From positions 186,001 through 250,000 of the forward strand of contig NZ_CP016287.1 in NCBI RefSeq assembly GCF_001679785.1: 64,000 bases of DNA. The letters are read 5' to 3'. A model generated the notes under the pieces. That model did no database searches. It had not been told where the DNA came from and saw nothing but the letters and a program-made list of their open reading frames with translations. Source of the DNA: Rhizobium leguminosarum. GTDB lineage: Bacteria; Pseudomonadota; Alphaproteobacteria; Rhizobiales; Rhizobiaceae. Within the stretch, counting starts at the first letter, position 1. Each line of letters starts with the position of its first letter. Below are positions 8,233-17,295 of the stretch, one piece after another. The translations under genes were made by a program, and so were the position numbers.

Positions 8233-10404
8233 TTACCACCGGTATTTCAGGGTTCCGGTCATGTTGCGGCCCTGGCCGAGATAGCAAAAGCCCTCTTCGC
8301 AAACTGTTTCGCGCTCATCGGCGATGTTGCGGATGGCGAAGGCTGCAGTCAGGCCCTCGTATTTCTTGTCGACTGCGCCGAAATCATAGGAGGCGGATGC
8401 ATCGACGTAGAAAGTCGCAGGATTCTTCGAGGTATTGGCCACATCCGTCCAGGTCTCACCGATGTAGCGCACGCCCGCGCCAACCGACAGACCGTTGAAG
8501 GGATTGCTTTCCTGGAAAGTGTAGTTCGCCCAAAGGCTCGCAATATGGGTCGGGGTGATGGCCGGAGTATTTCCGACGTTGTTGCCCCCGGTCACTTCGG
8601 AGTCGTTGTAGGTGTAGGCCGCAACAATATCGAGACCGTCGGCGATCGCCGCGCGGGCTTCAAGCTCGATACCCTTTCCGGTCACCTCTCCCTGAGAATC
8701 GTAGGCAAATGTCAACGGATCAGCGAGCCTCGGCTTGTTCTGCTCGACGATGTGATAGGCGACGGCCGACAGCAGGATATCGGAGCCGGGAGGCTGGTAC
8801 TTCACGCCGACTTCGTATTGCTCGCCCTTCGTCGGCGGAAGAATTGTGTTGGTGGCCGATCGGTTGGTGACCGGATCGAAGGAGGTCGCGTAGGAAACGA
8901 ATGGCGCGATGCCGTTGTCGAAGAGGTAAAGCGCGCCGGCCTGTACGGAGAAGGCGTTCTTGTCGACCTCCTCCGAGCTGACCGTGGGCAATGTCGCATC
9001 TCGCGTCTGATTCACCCAGGTCTGCCGGCCGCCGAGGTTGAAGCGCCAATTTCCGACCTCGATTTGGTCCATGACGTAAATGCCCACCTGCCGCATGTCG
9101 GCATCGGAAGCCAAGACATTATAATCCGGCGTAGCGCCCGAGACTCCATAGGTCGGATTGGCGATATCGAAGTCGAATGCCGGATCGGCAGCTCCGGCGC
9201 CATAGCCAAAGCTCGACTGGAGATTGGAATAGTCGAGCCCGAACAGCATCGTATGCGCAAGCGGGCCTGTGTCGAATTTCGTCTCCAGTTGATTGTCGAC
9301 CTGGAAAACGTTCATCTCGTCCCGGATCGCATTCGTGCCACGATGCGCGACTGTCCCGGTCCAGCTGGTAACGCCGAGGTAGCGAGCCTCCAGATCGAGG
9401 TGCGAATAGCGCAGGTTCTGCCGGAAGGTCAGGCCGTTGTCGAATTCATGCTCGAACTGATAGCCGACCTGCTGCTGCTTGACCTTCTGGTAGTCATAGT
9501 CGGGATCGCTCGCCCTGATATCGAGGATCCTGCCGTCCAAGGTCGTGATCGCGCCGACATTGGAGTCGGTCTCATCTGCCTGCGCCAAGCCGTAAACCGT
9601 GAAGGATGTGCCCTCGTCAGGCTTCCAGGTAAAGGACGGCGCTAGCAAATATCGGTTGTCGGCAATATCGAAATTGGTGTCGCCGCGGCGGGCGACGCCG
9701 ACGATGCGATAGAGAAAATCCTCGTTGTCTTCGCTGATCGGCCCGCCGAAATCGAACATCCCCTGCACCCGATCTTCGGTGCCGTAGCTAATGCCGACTT
9801 CGCGGATCGGCTCCTCGGTCGGAAGCTTCGATATCTTGTTGACGAGGCCGCCCGGCGAACCAGAACCGTAAAGAACGGAAACCGGTCCCTTTATCACTTC
9901 GACCCGCTGCAACTGATAGGGTTCGGTGCGGAACATGCCGTAATTGATATAGGGCTGGCGCAATCCGTCGCGATAGTCACCGACCGTCGTGGCGTTGTAG
10001 CCGCGAATGTAGACCTGGTCGAAACGCGGATCGAAGCCGCTCGTTCCTGTCGTCACGCCAGCCGAATAGCGCACAGCCTCGATGATGCTCTGGGCGCCGC
10101 GCTGCTCGATTTCCTTCTCCGTCGTCACCGAGATCGAACGCGGCGTCTCGACGAGCGGCGTGCTGATCTTGGTTGCGCCAGCGCTGTTTTTGGCTGTCAC
10201 CGACGTCCGGTCGGTCTTGCTATCAGAGGCTGCACCTTGAATGACGATCGGTTCCAGCGCGGTCGCGTTGGCATCTTCGGAAGCGGTCTGGGCGAAGGCC
10301 GGCGGCACCGCAACGCCAATCAGGAGGATCGCTGTCGTGGCAAATAGCGTCTCTCTGTAAATTGTTGGTAGATTATTAGAAACGTTCAAAAAAACATACG
10401 CCAT
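8233..10404 (-). CDS. fhuA: TonB-dependent ferric hydroxamate (vicibactin) outer-membrane receptor
   Basis: 723 residues. A signal peptide ends near AFAQT (about residue 40), followed by a TonB-box-like ALEPIVIQG. The plug domain (about 65-190) contains YIRGYNATTVGDYRDGLRQ and RVEVIKGPVSVLYGSGSPGGLVN. A 22-strand barrel ends in the terminal aromatic KYRW. Such receptors import ferric siderophores with energy from TonB-ExbBD. The pairing with fhuF and proximity to vbs make ferric vicibactin the likely ligand. Length and barrel end are normal, so this copy appears intact. Confidence 0.88.
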   Translation of the reverse strand: MAYVFLNVSNNLPTIYRETLFATTAILLIGVAVPPAFAQTASEDANATALEPIVIQGAASDSKTDRTSVTAKNSAGATKISTPLVETPRSISVTTEKEIEQRGAQSIIEAVRYSAGVTTGTSGFDPRFDQVYIRGYNATTVGDYRDGLRQPYINYGMFRTEPYQLQRVEVIKGPVSVLYGSGSPGGLVNKISKLPTEEPIREVGISYGTEDRVQGMFDFGGPISEDNEDFLYRIVGVARRGDTNFDIADNRYLLAPSFTWKPDEGTSFTVYGLAQADETDSNVGAITTLDGRILDIRASDPDYDYQKVKQQQVGYQFEHEFDNGLTFRQNLRYSHLDLEARYLGVTSWTGTVAHRGTNAIRDEMNVFQVDNQLETKFDTGPLAHTMLFGLDYSNLQSSFGYGAGAADPAFDFDIANPTYGVSGATPDYNVLASDADMRQVGIYVMDQIEVGNWRFNLGGRQTWVNQTRDATLPTVSSEEVDKNAFSVQAGALYLFDNGIAPFVSYATSFDPVTNRSATNTILPPTKGEQYEVGVKYQPPGSDILLSAVAYHIVEQNKPRLADPLTFAYDSQGEVTGKGIELEARAAIADGLDIVAAYTYNDSEVTGGNNVGNTPAITPTHIASLWANYTFQESNPFNGLSVGAGVRYIGETWTDVANTSKNPATFYVDASASYDFGAVDKKYEGLTAAFAIRNIADERETVCEEGFCYLGQGRNMTGTLKYRW

Positions 10405-10435
10405 TGCTTGGTCCCTACGTCACGGATGCGGGCGG

Positions 10436-10486
10436 AACCTATGGAGCGAAATTCGCCTTGTCAACATAAGATGATTATTTTAGTCA
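10436..10486 (-). promoter_or_regulatory. fhuA promoter with candidate iron-responsive operator
   Basis: On the minus strand TTGACA (10464-10459), 17 bases, then TAGGTT (10441-10436) gives a housekeeping-type promoter about 30 bases before the fhuA ATG. Immediately upstream of the -35 box, TGACTAAAATAATCA (10486-10472) is a TGA-N9-TCA palindrome similar to the one near rpoI, a candidate RirA site. The rest of the interval up to the PIN toxin gene shows no coding signal. Confidence 0.5.
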
Positions 10487-10665
10487 CCTTTTAATCCATA
10501 AATTCCCGCACCCACATTCTCGAAGAGGTTGCACGTAGCATCGAGGCCTCGTAACTTTCTGTGCTAGGTGAAATGCCCAACGCAGGCGGTTCTGTCGTGC
10601 GAGGAAGGGCCTAACTGCGGACCGAGACGACTGTCAACCTACCGCTCTTGATGGGTCGAGCTGGC

Positions 10666-10683
10666 GATTGCGGCTCCGCAATC
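10666..10683. repeat. Perfect 18-bp palindrome downstream of the PIN toxin gene
   Basis: GATTGCGG-CT-CCGCAATC is a perfect inverted repeat with an 8-base arm and 2-base centre. It lies 20 bases past the stop codon of the toxin gene on the minus strand. It could end the toxin-antitoxin transcript, but no T run follows in that direction. Confidence 0.4.
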
Positions 10684-10702
10684 ATCTGACGCTTTGTCGC
10701 TG

Positions 10703-11128
10703 CTATGTTGGTGCGTACCACGGGTTGATAACGTTAAGTCCTGCGGCTTCGAAGGGACTAGTGTCGCGGGTGGCGACAATAAATCCGTTCGCCGCGGCAG
10801 TTGCGGCGATATAGGCATCTGCTTTACCGATTGCCCGACCTGCTACGCGTGCTCGCGCCATCAATTCCGAATAGCTCTGTGACGCAGCCATGTCGAAGGA
10901 TAGAACGCGCCCTGAAAATAGAGGCAGAACTTCCTGTTCTAGTCGATCGTAGAGGACGGTCTTTCGTCTTCCGCTAGGCATCGCGGCAATGCCGAACCGC
11001 AACTCAGCTACTGTAATCGCTGAAACGAACAGCGTTTCCACTGCTTGAGCATCGATCCACGCCAGCACCTGATAATCGGGTGTGGGCTTCCATGGCTCCG
11101 AGATGACGTTGGTATCGATCAGGATCAT
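10703..11128 (-). CDS. PIN-domain ribonuclease toxin (VapC/FitB type)
   Basis: 141 residues, the normal size. The PIN-domain acidic residues are visible: Asp in MILIDTNVISE (residue 5), Glu in AITVAELRFGI (about 43), Asp in IGKADAYIAA (about 104) and Asp in VATRDTSPF. The family cleaves RNA in a Mg2+-dependent way and is neutralised by the partner antitoxin. ATG overlaps the antitoxin stop (TCAT on the plus strand), so expression is coupled. Together they form a type II toxin-antitoxin pair that could stabilise the replicon. Confidence 0.88.
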   Translation of the reverse strand: MILIDTNVISEPWKPTPDYQVLAWIDAQAVETLFVSAITVAELRFGIAAMPSGRRKTVLYDRLEQEVLPLFSGRVLSFDMAASQSYSELMARARVAGRAIGKADAYIAATAAANGFIVATRDTSPFEAAGLNVINPWYAPT

Positions 11129-11388
11129 TCGAAACTCATAGGTTCCGCAGCTGCTTTGTCTCGGACGAGCTGCAGATTATCCACGTCGTTGTTGGAAAGC
11201 CCTGCCTCGCGGCCGATCGATGCTAGCAACGAGCCCAACATGACGCGCTCAGCTGGCCGTACCGCTGTTTCAAGGATGTCACGGATTTCTGCTTCTGTAC
11301 TGCGGCCGTGATGAGCTGCTCTCACTCTTAAGGCACGATGTGTCTCGTCAGACAAATTGCGTATTGTAACTGCAGCCATCGATTGCAC
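11125..11388 (-). CDS. Ribbon-helix-helix antitoxin (FitA/VapB type)
   Basis: 87 residues. The N-terminal AVTIRNLSDETHRALRVRAA with HGRSTEAEIRDILE is the RHH fold of FitA-like antitoxins that dimerise, bind their own promoter and mask the PIN toxin with the C-terminal tail (here about residues 55-87). First gene of the pair, with the toxin following by a 4-base overlap. Autoregulation is expected from the family. Confidence 0.85.
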   Translation of the reverse strand: MQSMAAVTIRNLSDETHRALRVRAAHHGRSTEAEIRDILETAVRPAERVMLGSLLASIGREAGLSNNDVDNLQLVRDKAAAEPMSFE

Positions 11389-11637
11389 TCCCTTAACACT
11401 GATGGTTATGCTATCAATATATGGAGTGCGATATCACCTGGCAACTCTCGCGTGGTTTGAAATGGCGCTTTTGGAACTGCGACAAATTGCAGCCGTCATC
11501 CACCATCCATTTGCCGCTGAAGTGGCTCGCCGGATAGGTCGGCCGCCGGATTTGCGCAAAACCCTATCGCGCTCAGTTGAGCAACTGCCACTCCCATTAC
11601 AGCCGCCGGTCAAGAGGCCCGTATTGTCCGGTCATAG
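11389..11637. other. Intergenic interval, no recognisable gene
   Basis: It lies between the divergent antitoxin and cyclase genes and should hold both promoters. Short open frames cross it, but none has a ribosome binding site, a known motif, or a convincing start. Base composition is lower in GC than its surroundings. Confidence 0.4.
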
Positions 11638-11902
11638 ATGCCGATGTCAGCGATGGGAGTGAGCAGCCATCGAGATGCACCACAACGCAGCGCAGACGGT
11701 CAAGATCCTGCTCAACGAGGGCTGGCTGGAAATCAGGTCACTCGGCTTTTTGGCGAACGCTCCTGGCCGCGGACTGCCAAGATCATCCGCGCGTGGATGG
11801 TTTGGGTTATCGTGCTCGACGTCCTGACGTTGGGCCTCAACGCGATCTTGCTTCCGACTGAAGCCGTCATGTCGATGCTCTGGCCTGCGTCCATCCTTCC
11901 CC
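11638..11902 (+). pseudogene. 5' part of a diguanylate cyclase gene, frameshifted from its 3' part
   Basis: This frame encodes RLFGERSWPRTAKIIRAW, then a membrane segment (VWVIVLDVLTLGLNAILLP) and MSMLWPASILP. At the CCCC run 11899-11902 it runs into unrelated residues. Removing one C joins ILP to AALVAAIAFLRPRALW in the next frame, which continues without interruption into the GGDEF protein at 11945-12877. A single-base insertion (or sequencing error) is therefore the simplest reading. The true start of the original gene is unclear; no strong ribosome binding site was found. Confidence 0.65.
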
Positions 11903-11944
11903 GCGGCGCTTGTCGCCGCGATAGCCTTCCTGCGGCCGCGTGCT

Positions 11945-12877
11945 TTGTGGGTGCAGGGAGTTTTCCTGCTCTCTGCTGTTTTTCTCATCCTCCTGTCGGT
12001 CGCCTTGGTGGGCGTTAATACGGGTGGCGAGTTTTATGAGCGGCATTTGACCATCATGCTTTTTGTGGCCGTCACTGCCATTATCATATTTCCCATTCCA
12101 CTCGGTTGGGCGATGGCGATCGGTGCATCTGCCCTCGCTATCTACCTTGTGTTTCAACTGCGCAATCCAGACATTGAAGCGGGAACTGCTCTGGCCGGGA
12201 CGCTGTTTTTCGCCAGCGGTGTGGCTGCAACCGTCGTCGCTCGACGCACCGCCACCATCTTCGCTCAGAAGACCTTCTTGCTCGAGTTACGAGATCGGAG
12301 TCGCCTCGCGGAGCTTACCGACGCCAACTCGCAGCTGGAATTGCTGGCAAGGACCGACCCGCTGACGGGTGTCGCCAACCGGCGTTCGATGATGGAAACG
12401 CTAAATCACTTCTGGAACAAGGACCTGAAACGAACGAGCGGCGCGGCGATGCTGATGTGCGATGTCGACGACTTCAAGCATCTCAACGATAATCTCGGAC
12501 ATGCCGAAGGCGACCGCTGCCTGGGGAAAGTTGCCGGCATCATTCAGAGCAGCATGAGAGACGAGCGGGACCAGGTCGCCCGGTATGGAGGCGAAGAATT
12601 TCTCGTCTTTCTCCCAGGCTCCGATCAACAAGAGGCCGGGGTGATCGCTGAGAGAATTCGCAGCCGAGTAGAAGCTGCGTCTCTTCCAAACCCTACCTCC
12701 CGCGTCGTTCCCTATGTCACTGTCAGCATTGGAGTGGCCACGATGATACAAGACAGTGAGCTTGTGTCAGCAGAGCACATGCAACGCCAAGCGGATGCGG
12801 CGCTCTACCTTGCCAAAAAGACCGGCCGCAACCGTGTGGTGGTCCATGCCCTAAAGGTCGACCAGTCCTCACACTAA
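11945..12877 (+). CDS. Membrane diguanylate cyclase (GGDEF), N-terminus separated by frameshift
   Basis: 310 residues from the first ATG after the frameshift. Three or four membrane segments (about residues 5-95) precede a short coiled linker and a GGDEF domain (about 140-300) with DPLTGVANRR, DVDDFKHLND and active-site RYGGEEFLVF. GGEEF is a competent version for making cyclic di-GMP. The inhibitory RxxD site is absent: the four residues before QVARYGGEEF are DERD. An intact ancestor would include the membrane segment encoded upstream in another frame. Whether this shortened protein is made from an internal start is unknown. Confidence 0.7.
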   Translation: MWVQGVFLLSAVFLILLSVALVGVNTGGEFYERHLTIMLFVAVTAIIIFPIPLGWAMAIGASALAIYLVFQLRNPDIEAGTALAGTLFFASGVAATVVARRTATIFAQKTFLLELRDRSRLAELTDANSQLELLARTDPLTGVANRRSMMETLNHFWNKDLKRTSGAAMLMCDVDDFKHLNDNLGHAEGDRCLGKVAGIIQSSMRDERDQVARYGGEEFLVFLPGSDQQEAGVIAERIRSRVEAASLPNPTSRVVPYVTVSIGVATMIQDSELVSAEHMQRQADAALYLAKKTGRNRVVVHALKVDQSSH

Positions 12878-12965
12878 AGCCGTTCGGCTATCGTGGTGTC
12901 CAAGAACGGCTGCCTTAAAAGGCCGCAAGCTGGGTCCTGTGTTGGCCCTCTCTCAGCCTGACCAT

Positions 12966-12994
12966 TTGACAGATATCCTACAAGTCGATATGTA
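12966..12994 (+). promoter_or_regulatory. Predicted promoter of the GntR-led operon
   Basis: TTGACA (12966-12971), 17 bases, TATGTA (12989-12994), ending 38 bases before the regulator ATG. The spacer and flank hold the imperfect dyad ACAAGTCGATATGT, a possible autoregulatory site. Assignment is by consensus match. Confidence 0.45.
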
Positions 12995-13032
12995 ACATGC
13001 GTCTTATCGGCGATGCGGGAAAGTGACCGGCC

Positions 13033-13776
13033 ATGACATTGAAATCGATGAAGCCGCTGACGCGCGCGCCGCTGTTGCATGTCTCCGTGCAGGAAAGTCT
13101 TCGCGCCTATATCGATGACAATGGCCTTGCGCCCGGAACCTTGCTTCCGGCGGAAGGAGAGCTTGCCACCCAGCTCGGTGTCAGCCGCAATTCGCTGAGG
13201 GAAGGCATCAAGGCGTTGGAATCGCTCGGCGTGCTGGAGACTCGGCGCGGTGTCGGTATCTTCGTGAAGGCCTTTTCCTTCGAGCCGCTTCTCGACAACC
13301 TCGCTTACGGCCTCGGCGGCGCCCTGCGGCAGATCGAGGAGGTCCTCGAAATCCGGCGTACGCTGGAAGTGGGATTGATCGGCAAAACGATCGACGTGAT
13401 CGGCGAGGAGGATATCGCCGAGCTGCGCGCCACGGTCAATCGGATGCGCGCCCATGCCGAGCGGGGCGAAACCTTTGCGGAAGACGATCAGCTGTTCCAC
13501 CGGCTGCTGTTTCGCTGCCAGGACAATGAAACGCTGGTGCGGCTGATCGATGTCTTCTGGCTCGCCTTCTACAAGGCGTCGGATTTCGTCAATCTTGAAA
13601 ATGCCGATCCGATGGCGACGTGGCGCGACCATGCCGCAATCGTCGATGCGATCGAGGCAAAAGATCTGGAGGAGGCGCGCAGACGCCTGGATCGTCACTA
13701 CGAGGGCATTGCCCGGGTGATTGCCAACAACAAGACAAGTTCAAACGTGGGAGGAACACATGAAAAGACTGTCTAG
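13033..13776 (+). CDS. GntR/FadR-family transcriptional regulator
   Basis: 247 residues. The winged helix (about 15-80) contains LAPGTLLPAEGELATQLGVSRNSLREGIKALESLGVLETRRGVGIFV, the GntR signature. The FCD ligand domain (about 95-235) has metal/ligand residues in EIRRTLEVGLIG, DQLFHRLL and DHAAIVDAIEAKD. FadR-type regulators sense small acids or sugar acids and usually repress the adjacent genes. Its 3' end overlaps the start of the binding-protein gene by 17 bases, so it belongs to the same transcript and is the obvious controller of the transporter/lyase operon. Confidence 0.88.
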   Translation: MTLKSMKPLTRAPLLHVSVQESLRAYIDDNGLAPGTLLPAEGELATQLGVSRNSLREGIKALESLGVLETRRGVGIFVKAFSFEPLLDNLAYGLGGALRQIEEVLEIRRTLEVGLIGKTIDVIGEEDIAELRATVNRMRAHAERGETFAEDDQLFHRLLFRCQDNETLVRLIDVFWLAFYKASDFVNLENADPMATWRDHAAIVDAIEAKDLEEARRRLDRHYEGIARVIANNKTSSNVGGTHEKTV

Positions 13777-15358
13777 ACTATCCGTTATTGCGCTTGGCGC
13801 CCTGCTGTCGACGGCTGCCGTTCCGGCTCTTGTCGTTTCGGGCGTTGCGACCCAGGCTCAGGCAGCCACGCTATCGGGCGGCTTCGATGTCGGCCCTGGA
13901 GGCTTCCAGGGCAACTTCAATCCGCTCGCCGCGACCGCCGGCTTCACCTGGCTCAGCGTCTACTACGAACCGCTGATCGCCTATGACGAAAAGCTGCAGA
14001 AGGTCGTCGGCGCGCTGGCAAGCTCGTATGAGGTCAGCCCGGACCAGATGACCTACACGTTCAAGCTGGCGGACGCCACATGGCATGACGGCAAACCGTT
14101 CACTGCCAAGGATGCGAAGTTCACCATGGGCCTTGCTATGGATGCGAAAACCGGCTCGGTGCTCGCTGCCCGGCTGAAAGGCATATCGTCCGTCGAGACA
14201 CCGGACGATGACACTGTTGTCATTAAGCTCAGCGCGCCGAGCAGCAGTTTTCCCGACACGATGACCAAGGTGATGATGCTGCCCGAGCATGCGCTCTCCT
14301 CGATTCCGGCCGACCAGCTGGCGAAGAACGCCTGGTGGTCCACAGCTCCGATCGGCACCGGTCCGTTCAAATTCACCAAATACGTCTCGGATCAGTATGT
14401 CGAACTTGCCGCAAACACCGATTATCGCGGTGGCAAACCCGCACTGGAGCGCGTCATCAATCGCTATTTCGCCAACCCGGCCGCAGCAATCGCTGCGCTG
14501 AGATCCGGCGAAATTCAGTTCACCTATGTCGATTCCAATGACGTGCCGACCTTCAAGGACAACAAGGACTTCCAGGTCATCGAAGGCAACTCTTTCGTCG
14601 TCAACTATCTCGGCTTCAACCACGATTCCTCGCTCTGGAAGGATGTGCGCGTCCGCCAGGCGGTGATGTACGCGATCAATCGCGATGCCATCATCCAGAG
14701 CCTTTATGGTGGTGCGGCCAAGCCCGCTAATTGCGCTTATGTCGCCGAACAGCTGATACCCCCTGATATCGACAGCTATGCCTATGATCCCGAGAAGGCC
14801 AAGCAGCTTTTGACGGAAGCCGGCTGGGACCAGATCAATGGCAGCAAGCCGATCACCCTTCTGACTTATTACACCACGCCGCTGGCAACCAACGTGCTTG
14901 CCGCAGTCCAGGCAATGCTTGCCCAGGTCGGCATCAACATCGTCCCGCGCGCCGTGGATGCCCCGACCTATAACAGCATCGTGCTCAATGCGACGCCGGA
15001 TATTGCCCAGTTCCAGTTGGTTTATGCCGGGCTGCAGAATGGGCCGGATGCCGGAAGCATCAATGTCGGCCTCAACGAGAAGCAGATCCCTCCGGCCGGA
15101 CCGAATGTCGCCAGGGTTCGCATGCCTGACCTCACCAAGGCGCTCGATAGTGCCTTGGCCGAGCCTGATAGCGCCAAGCGGGATGCCGCCTACCAGGACG
15201 TCTGCAAGGTGATGAACACGAACCTACCCTGGGCGACGCTCTGGGTGGCAAACCGCTACGGCATCGTCTCGACCAAGGTGAAGGATTTCGTCTGGACGCC
15301 GGCGCCGGGCGGCGGCCCCTACCAGGCCAACCCGCAAAAATGGTCGATCGCCGAATAG
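13760..15358 (+). CDS. Peptide/opine-type ABC transporter periplasmic binding protein (SBP family 5)
   Basis: 532 residues. A signal peptide with KR, a hydrophobic stretch and cleavage near QAQAA (about residue 36) precedes the family 5 body: YEPLIAYDEKLQ, TYTFKLADATWHDGKPFTAKD, RQAVMYAINRD. Family members bind oligopeptides, opines, glutathione or nickel. ATG 13760 has GGGAGGA upstream and gives a proper signal peptide; the in-frame upstream start would bury it. It precedes two permeases, two ATPases and two DapA-like lyases. The substrate is unknown. Confidence 0.85.
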   Translation: MKRLSRLSVIALGALLSTAAVPALVVSGVATQAQAATLSGGFDVGPGGFQGNFNPLAATAGFTWLSVYYEPLIAYDEKLQKVVGALASSYEVSPDQMTYTFKLADATWHDGKPFTAKDAKFTMGLAMDAKTGSVLAARLKGISSVETPDDDTVVIKLSAPSSSFPDTMTKVMMLPEHALSSIPADQLAKNAWWSTAPIGTGPFKFTKYVSDQYVELAANTDYRGGKPALERVINRYFANPAAAIAALRSGEIQFTYVDSNDVPTFKDNKDFQVIEGNSFVVNYLGFNHDSSLWKDVRVRQAVMYAINRDAIIQSLYGGAAKPANCAYVAEQLIPPDIDSYAYDPEKAKQLLTEAGWDQINGSKPITLLTYYTTPLATNVLAAVQAMLAQVGINIVPRAVDAPTYNSIVLNATPDIAQFQLVYAGLQNGPDAGSINVGLNEKQIPPAGPNVARVRMPDLTKALDSALAEPDSAKRDAAYQDVCKVMNTNLPWATLWVANRYGIVSTKVKDFVWTPAPGGGPYQANPQKWSIAE

Positions 15359-15376
15359 GCGTTTTCCGGGAAAGCT

Positions 15377-15398
15377 TGAGGTGGCTTCGGCCACCTCA
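15377..15398 (+). terminator. Stem-loop between binding-protein and permease genes
   Basis: TGAGGTGGC-TTCG-GCCACCTCA is a 9-bp stem with a UUCG tetraloop, placed 19 bases after the binding-protein stop. There is no T run, so it more likely protects the upstream mRNA or causes partial termination. That would give more binding protein than membrane components, as is common in ABC importer operons. Confidence 0.55.
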
Positions 15399-15436
15399 CA
15401 ACGGCCCGGCAAGACGGCCCGGCACACGGATTGACG

Positions 15437-16396
15437 ATGCTACAATACAGTCTCAGACGCCTGATCATAGGATTAGGCATGCTCGTCGCCCTCAGCATGC
15501 TGATCTTCCTGCTGCTGCGCCTGACACCCGGCGATCCGATCGATGCCTATATCGATCCGAACCTGCCGATGTCGCCGTCAGACCTTGCCGATCTGCGCCG
15601 AAGCCTCGGGCTCGATCAGCCCTTGCCCGTGCAGTATTTGGGCTGGCTGCAGCAGGCGCTAACCGGCAATCTCGGCTATTCGATCAAGCGTCTCGATCAG
15701 CCGGTTCTGGGCCTGGTGCTGTCGCGGATCGGCCCGACAGTACTCTTGATGGGCACCGCACTTGTCTTCGCCATCGTCGCAGGCATCACCTTCGGGGTGA
15801 TCGGCGCCGTTCGCCGCAATTCGATTGCCGATCTCTCCTTGTCGGTGGTTGCACTTGCAGGGATTTCCAGTCCGGCCTTCCTCAGCGCGCTGATCGGCCT
15901 TTATATCTTCTCCGTCCGTCTGCACTGGATGCCATCAGGCGGCATGCTGACGCCGGGCGAGGAATTCTCGGTGGGTGATCTCCTCCATCACCTCATCCTG
16001 CCGGCGGCACTCCTGTCTGTCGCGCAAGCCGCATTGATCATGCGTTACATGCGCGCTTCGCTGCTCGAAGTCCTGAACCAGGATTACGTGCGCACGGCCC
16101 GCGCCAAGGGCGTTCGCGAGTTCTGGGTCATCACCAAGCATGCCTTGCGCAATGCCCTTCTTCCGATCGTCACGCTGATCGGCTCCACCATCGGGCTTGC
16201 AATCGGCGGCGCCATCTTCATCGAGAGCGTCTTCAACTGGCCGGGCATGGGTCTGTTGCTCGTCGATGCCGTGCAGACCCGCGATTACCCCGTCATCATG
16301 GGAGCAACGCTCGTCATCGGCACCTGCGTCATCGTCGTCAATCTTCTGACCGACATCACCTATGCGGTCGTCGACCCGCGCATCAAGGTGGGCTGA
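15437..16396 (+). CDS. ABC transporter inner-membrane permease, DppB type
   Basis: 319 residues with the N-terminal [31 protein letters not shown] and the EAA loop [29 protein letters not shown] typical of DppB/OppB. About six membrane segments. ATG 15437 is preferred over an in-frame TTG two codons earlier. It pairs with the DppC-type permease 2 bases downstream to form the channel for the SBP encoded just upstream. Confidence 0.87.
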   Translation: MLQYSLRRLIIGLGMLVALSMLIFLLLRLTPGDPIDAYIDPNLPMSPSDLADLRRSLGLDQPLPVQYLGWLQQALTGNLGYSIKRLDQPVLGLVLSRIGPTVLLMGTALVFAIVAGITFGVIGAVRRNSIADLSLSVVALAGISSPAFLSALIGLYIFSVRLHWMPSGGMLTPGEEFSVGDLLHHLILPAALLSVAQAALIMRYMRASLLEVLNQDYVRTARAKGVREFWVITKHALRNALLPIVTLIGSTIGLAIGGAIFIESVFNWPGMGLLLVDAVQTRDYPVIMGATLVIGTCVIVVNLLTDITYAVVDPRIKVG

Positions 16397-16398
16397 TC

Positions 16399-17277
16399 AT
16401 GCTGGCACGCTCTTCCGAACGCCGGAGCCCAGGCCCGCTGGCCCGCGCCTTCAGCCGGTTTCTGCTCAACCGCGCAGCCGTTGCCGGCGTCTGCATTGCC
16501 ATTCCAATGCTGCTGCTGATCCTCTCCTATCCGCTATGGTGGGCTTTCCGGCCGAACGACATCGATCTTCTGGCCATGAATAGCGGCCCGACGGCAACGC
16601 ACTGGTTCGGAGCCGACGGCGTTGGACGCGACGTCTTCGCCCGCGTGCTCGAAGGCGGCCGCATTTCGCTGCTGGTCGCCGTCGCATCGACCGCGATTTC
16701 CGCGGTCATCGGGTTTCTTTTCGGGGCAATCTCGGCGCTTGCAGGACGCTGGACGGACGCCGTCTCGATGCGCTTCGTCGATCTGGTGATGACCCTGCCG
16801 CCCGTCATCTTCCTGCTTGTGCTCGCCTCGATTGCCGGCACCGGCATCTGGCCGACGGTGCTGGTCATCTCGCTGCTCTCCTGGCCGCTGCTTGCCCGCA
16901 TGATCCGCTCGCGGCTGCTGGAATTGCGTGAACGGGACTTCGTCATGGCCGCCCGCGGCATGGGCGCCGGCATCGGACATCTGCTGTTTCGCCACGGCCT
17001 GCCGAACTCGATCGATATCCTCGTGGTCTATGCAACGCTGCAGATCGCCAATGCCATCCTGCTCGAGGCGGGGCTGTCCTTTCTCGGTCTAGGCATCGCC
17101 CCGCCGGCGGCAAGCTGGGGCAACATGCTGAATGCGGCCCGCTCAACCGCCGTGCTCGAACAATATCCTTGGCAATGGCTCTTCCCCGGCGCCGCGCTGA
17201 TCCTTGCCGTCCTGGCAATCAACTTCATTGGCGATGGCCTCAGAGATGCCTTCGACCCGCGTGCCGAACTGAATTGA
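16399..17277 (+). CDS. ABC transporter inner-membrane permease, DppC type
   Basis: 292 residues. N-terminal membrane anchor, then [25 protein letters not shown], the hallmark of DppC/OppC proteins, and the EAA loop [26 protein letters not shown]-terminal [11 protein letters not shown] is also typical. It forms a heterodimer with the preceding permease. Confidence 0.88.
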   Translation: MLARSSERRSPGPLARAFSRFLLNRAAVAGVCIAIPMLLLILSYPLWWAFRPNDIDLLAMNSGPTATHWFGADGVGRDVFARVLEGGRISLLVAVASTAISAVIGFLFGAISALAGRWTDAVSMRFVDLVMTLPPVIFLLVLASIAGTGIWPTVLVISLLSWPLLARMIRSRLLELRERDFVMAARGMGAGIGHLLFRHGLPNSIDILVVYATLQIANAILLEAGLSFLGLGIAPPAASWGNMLNAARSTAVLEQYPWQWLFPGAALILAVLAINFIGDGLRDAFDPRAELN

Positions 17278-17295
17278 CAATCGAAAGAAGCGAAA

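Noticed and set aside
8200..9645. 481-codon rightward frame
   Set aside because: Antisense to the barrel domain of fhuA; no known motif and no ribosome binding site.
10703..11388. Possible genomic island or prophage border
   Set aside because: Only a toxin-antitoxin pair is present; no integrase, attachment repeat or phage gene was seen.
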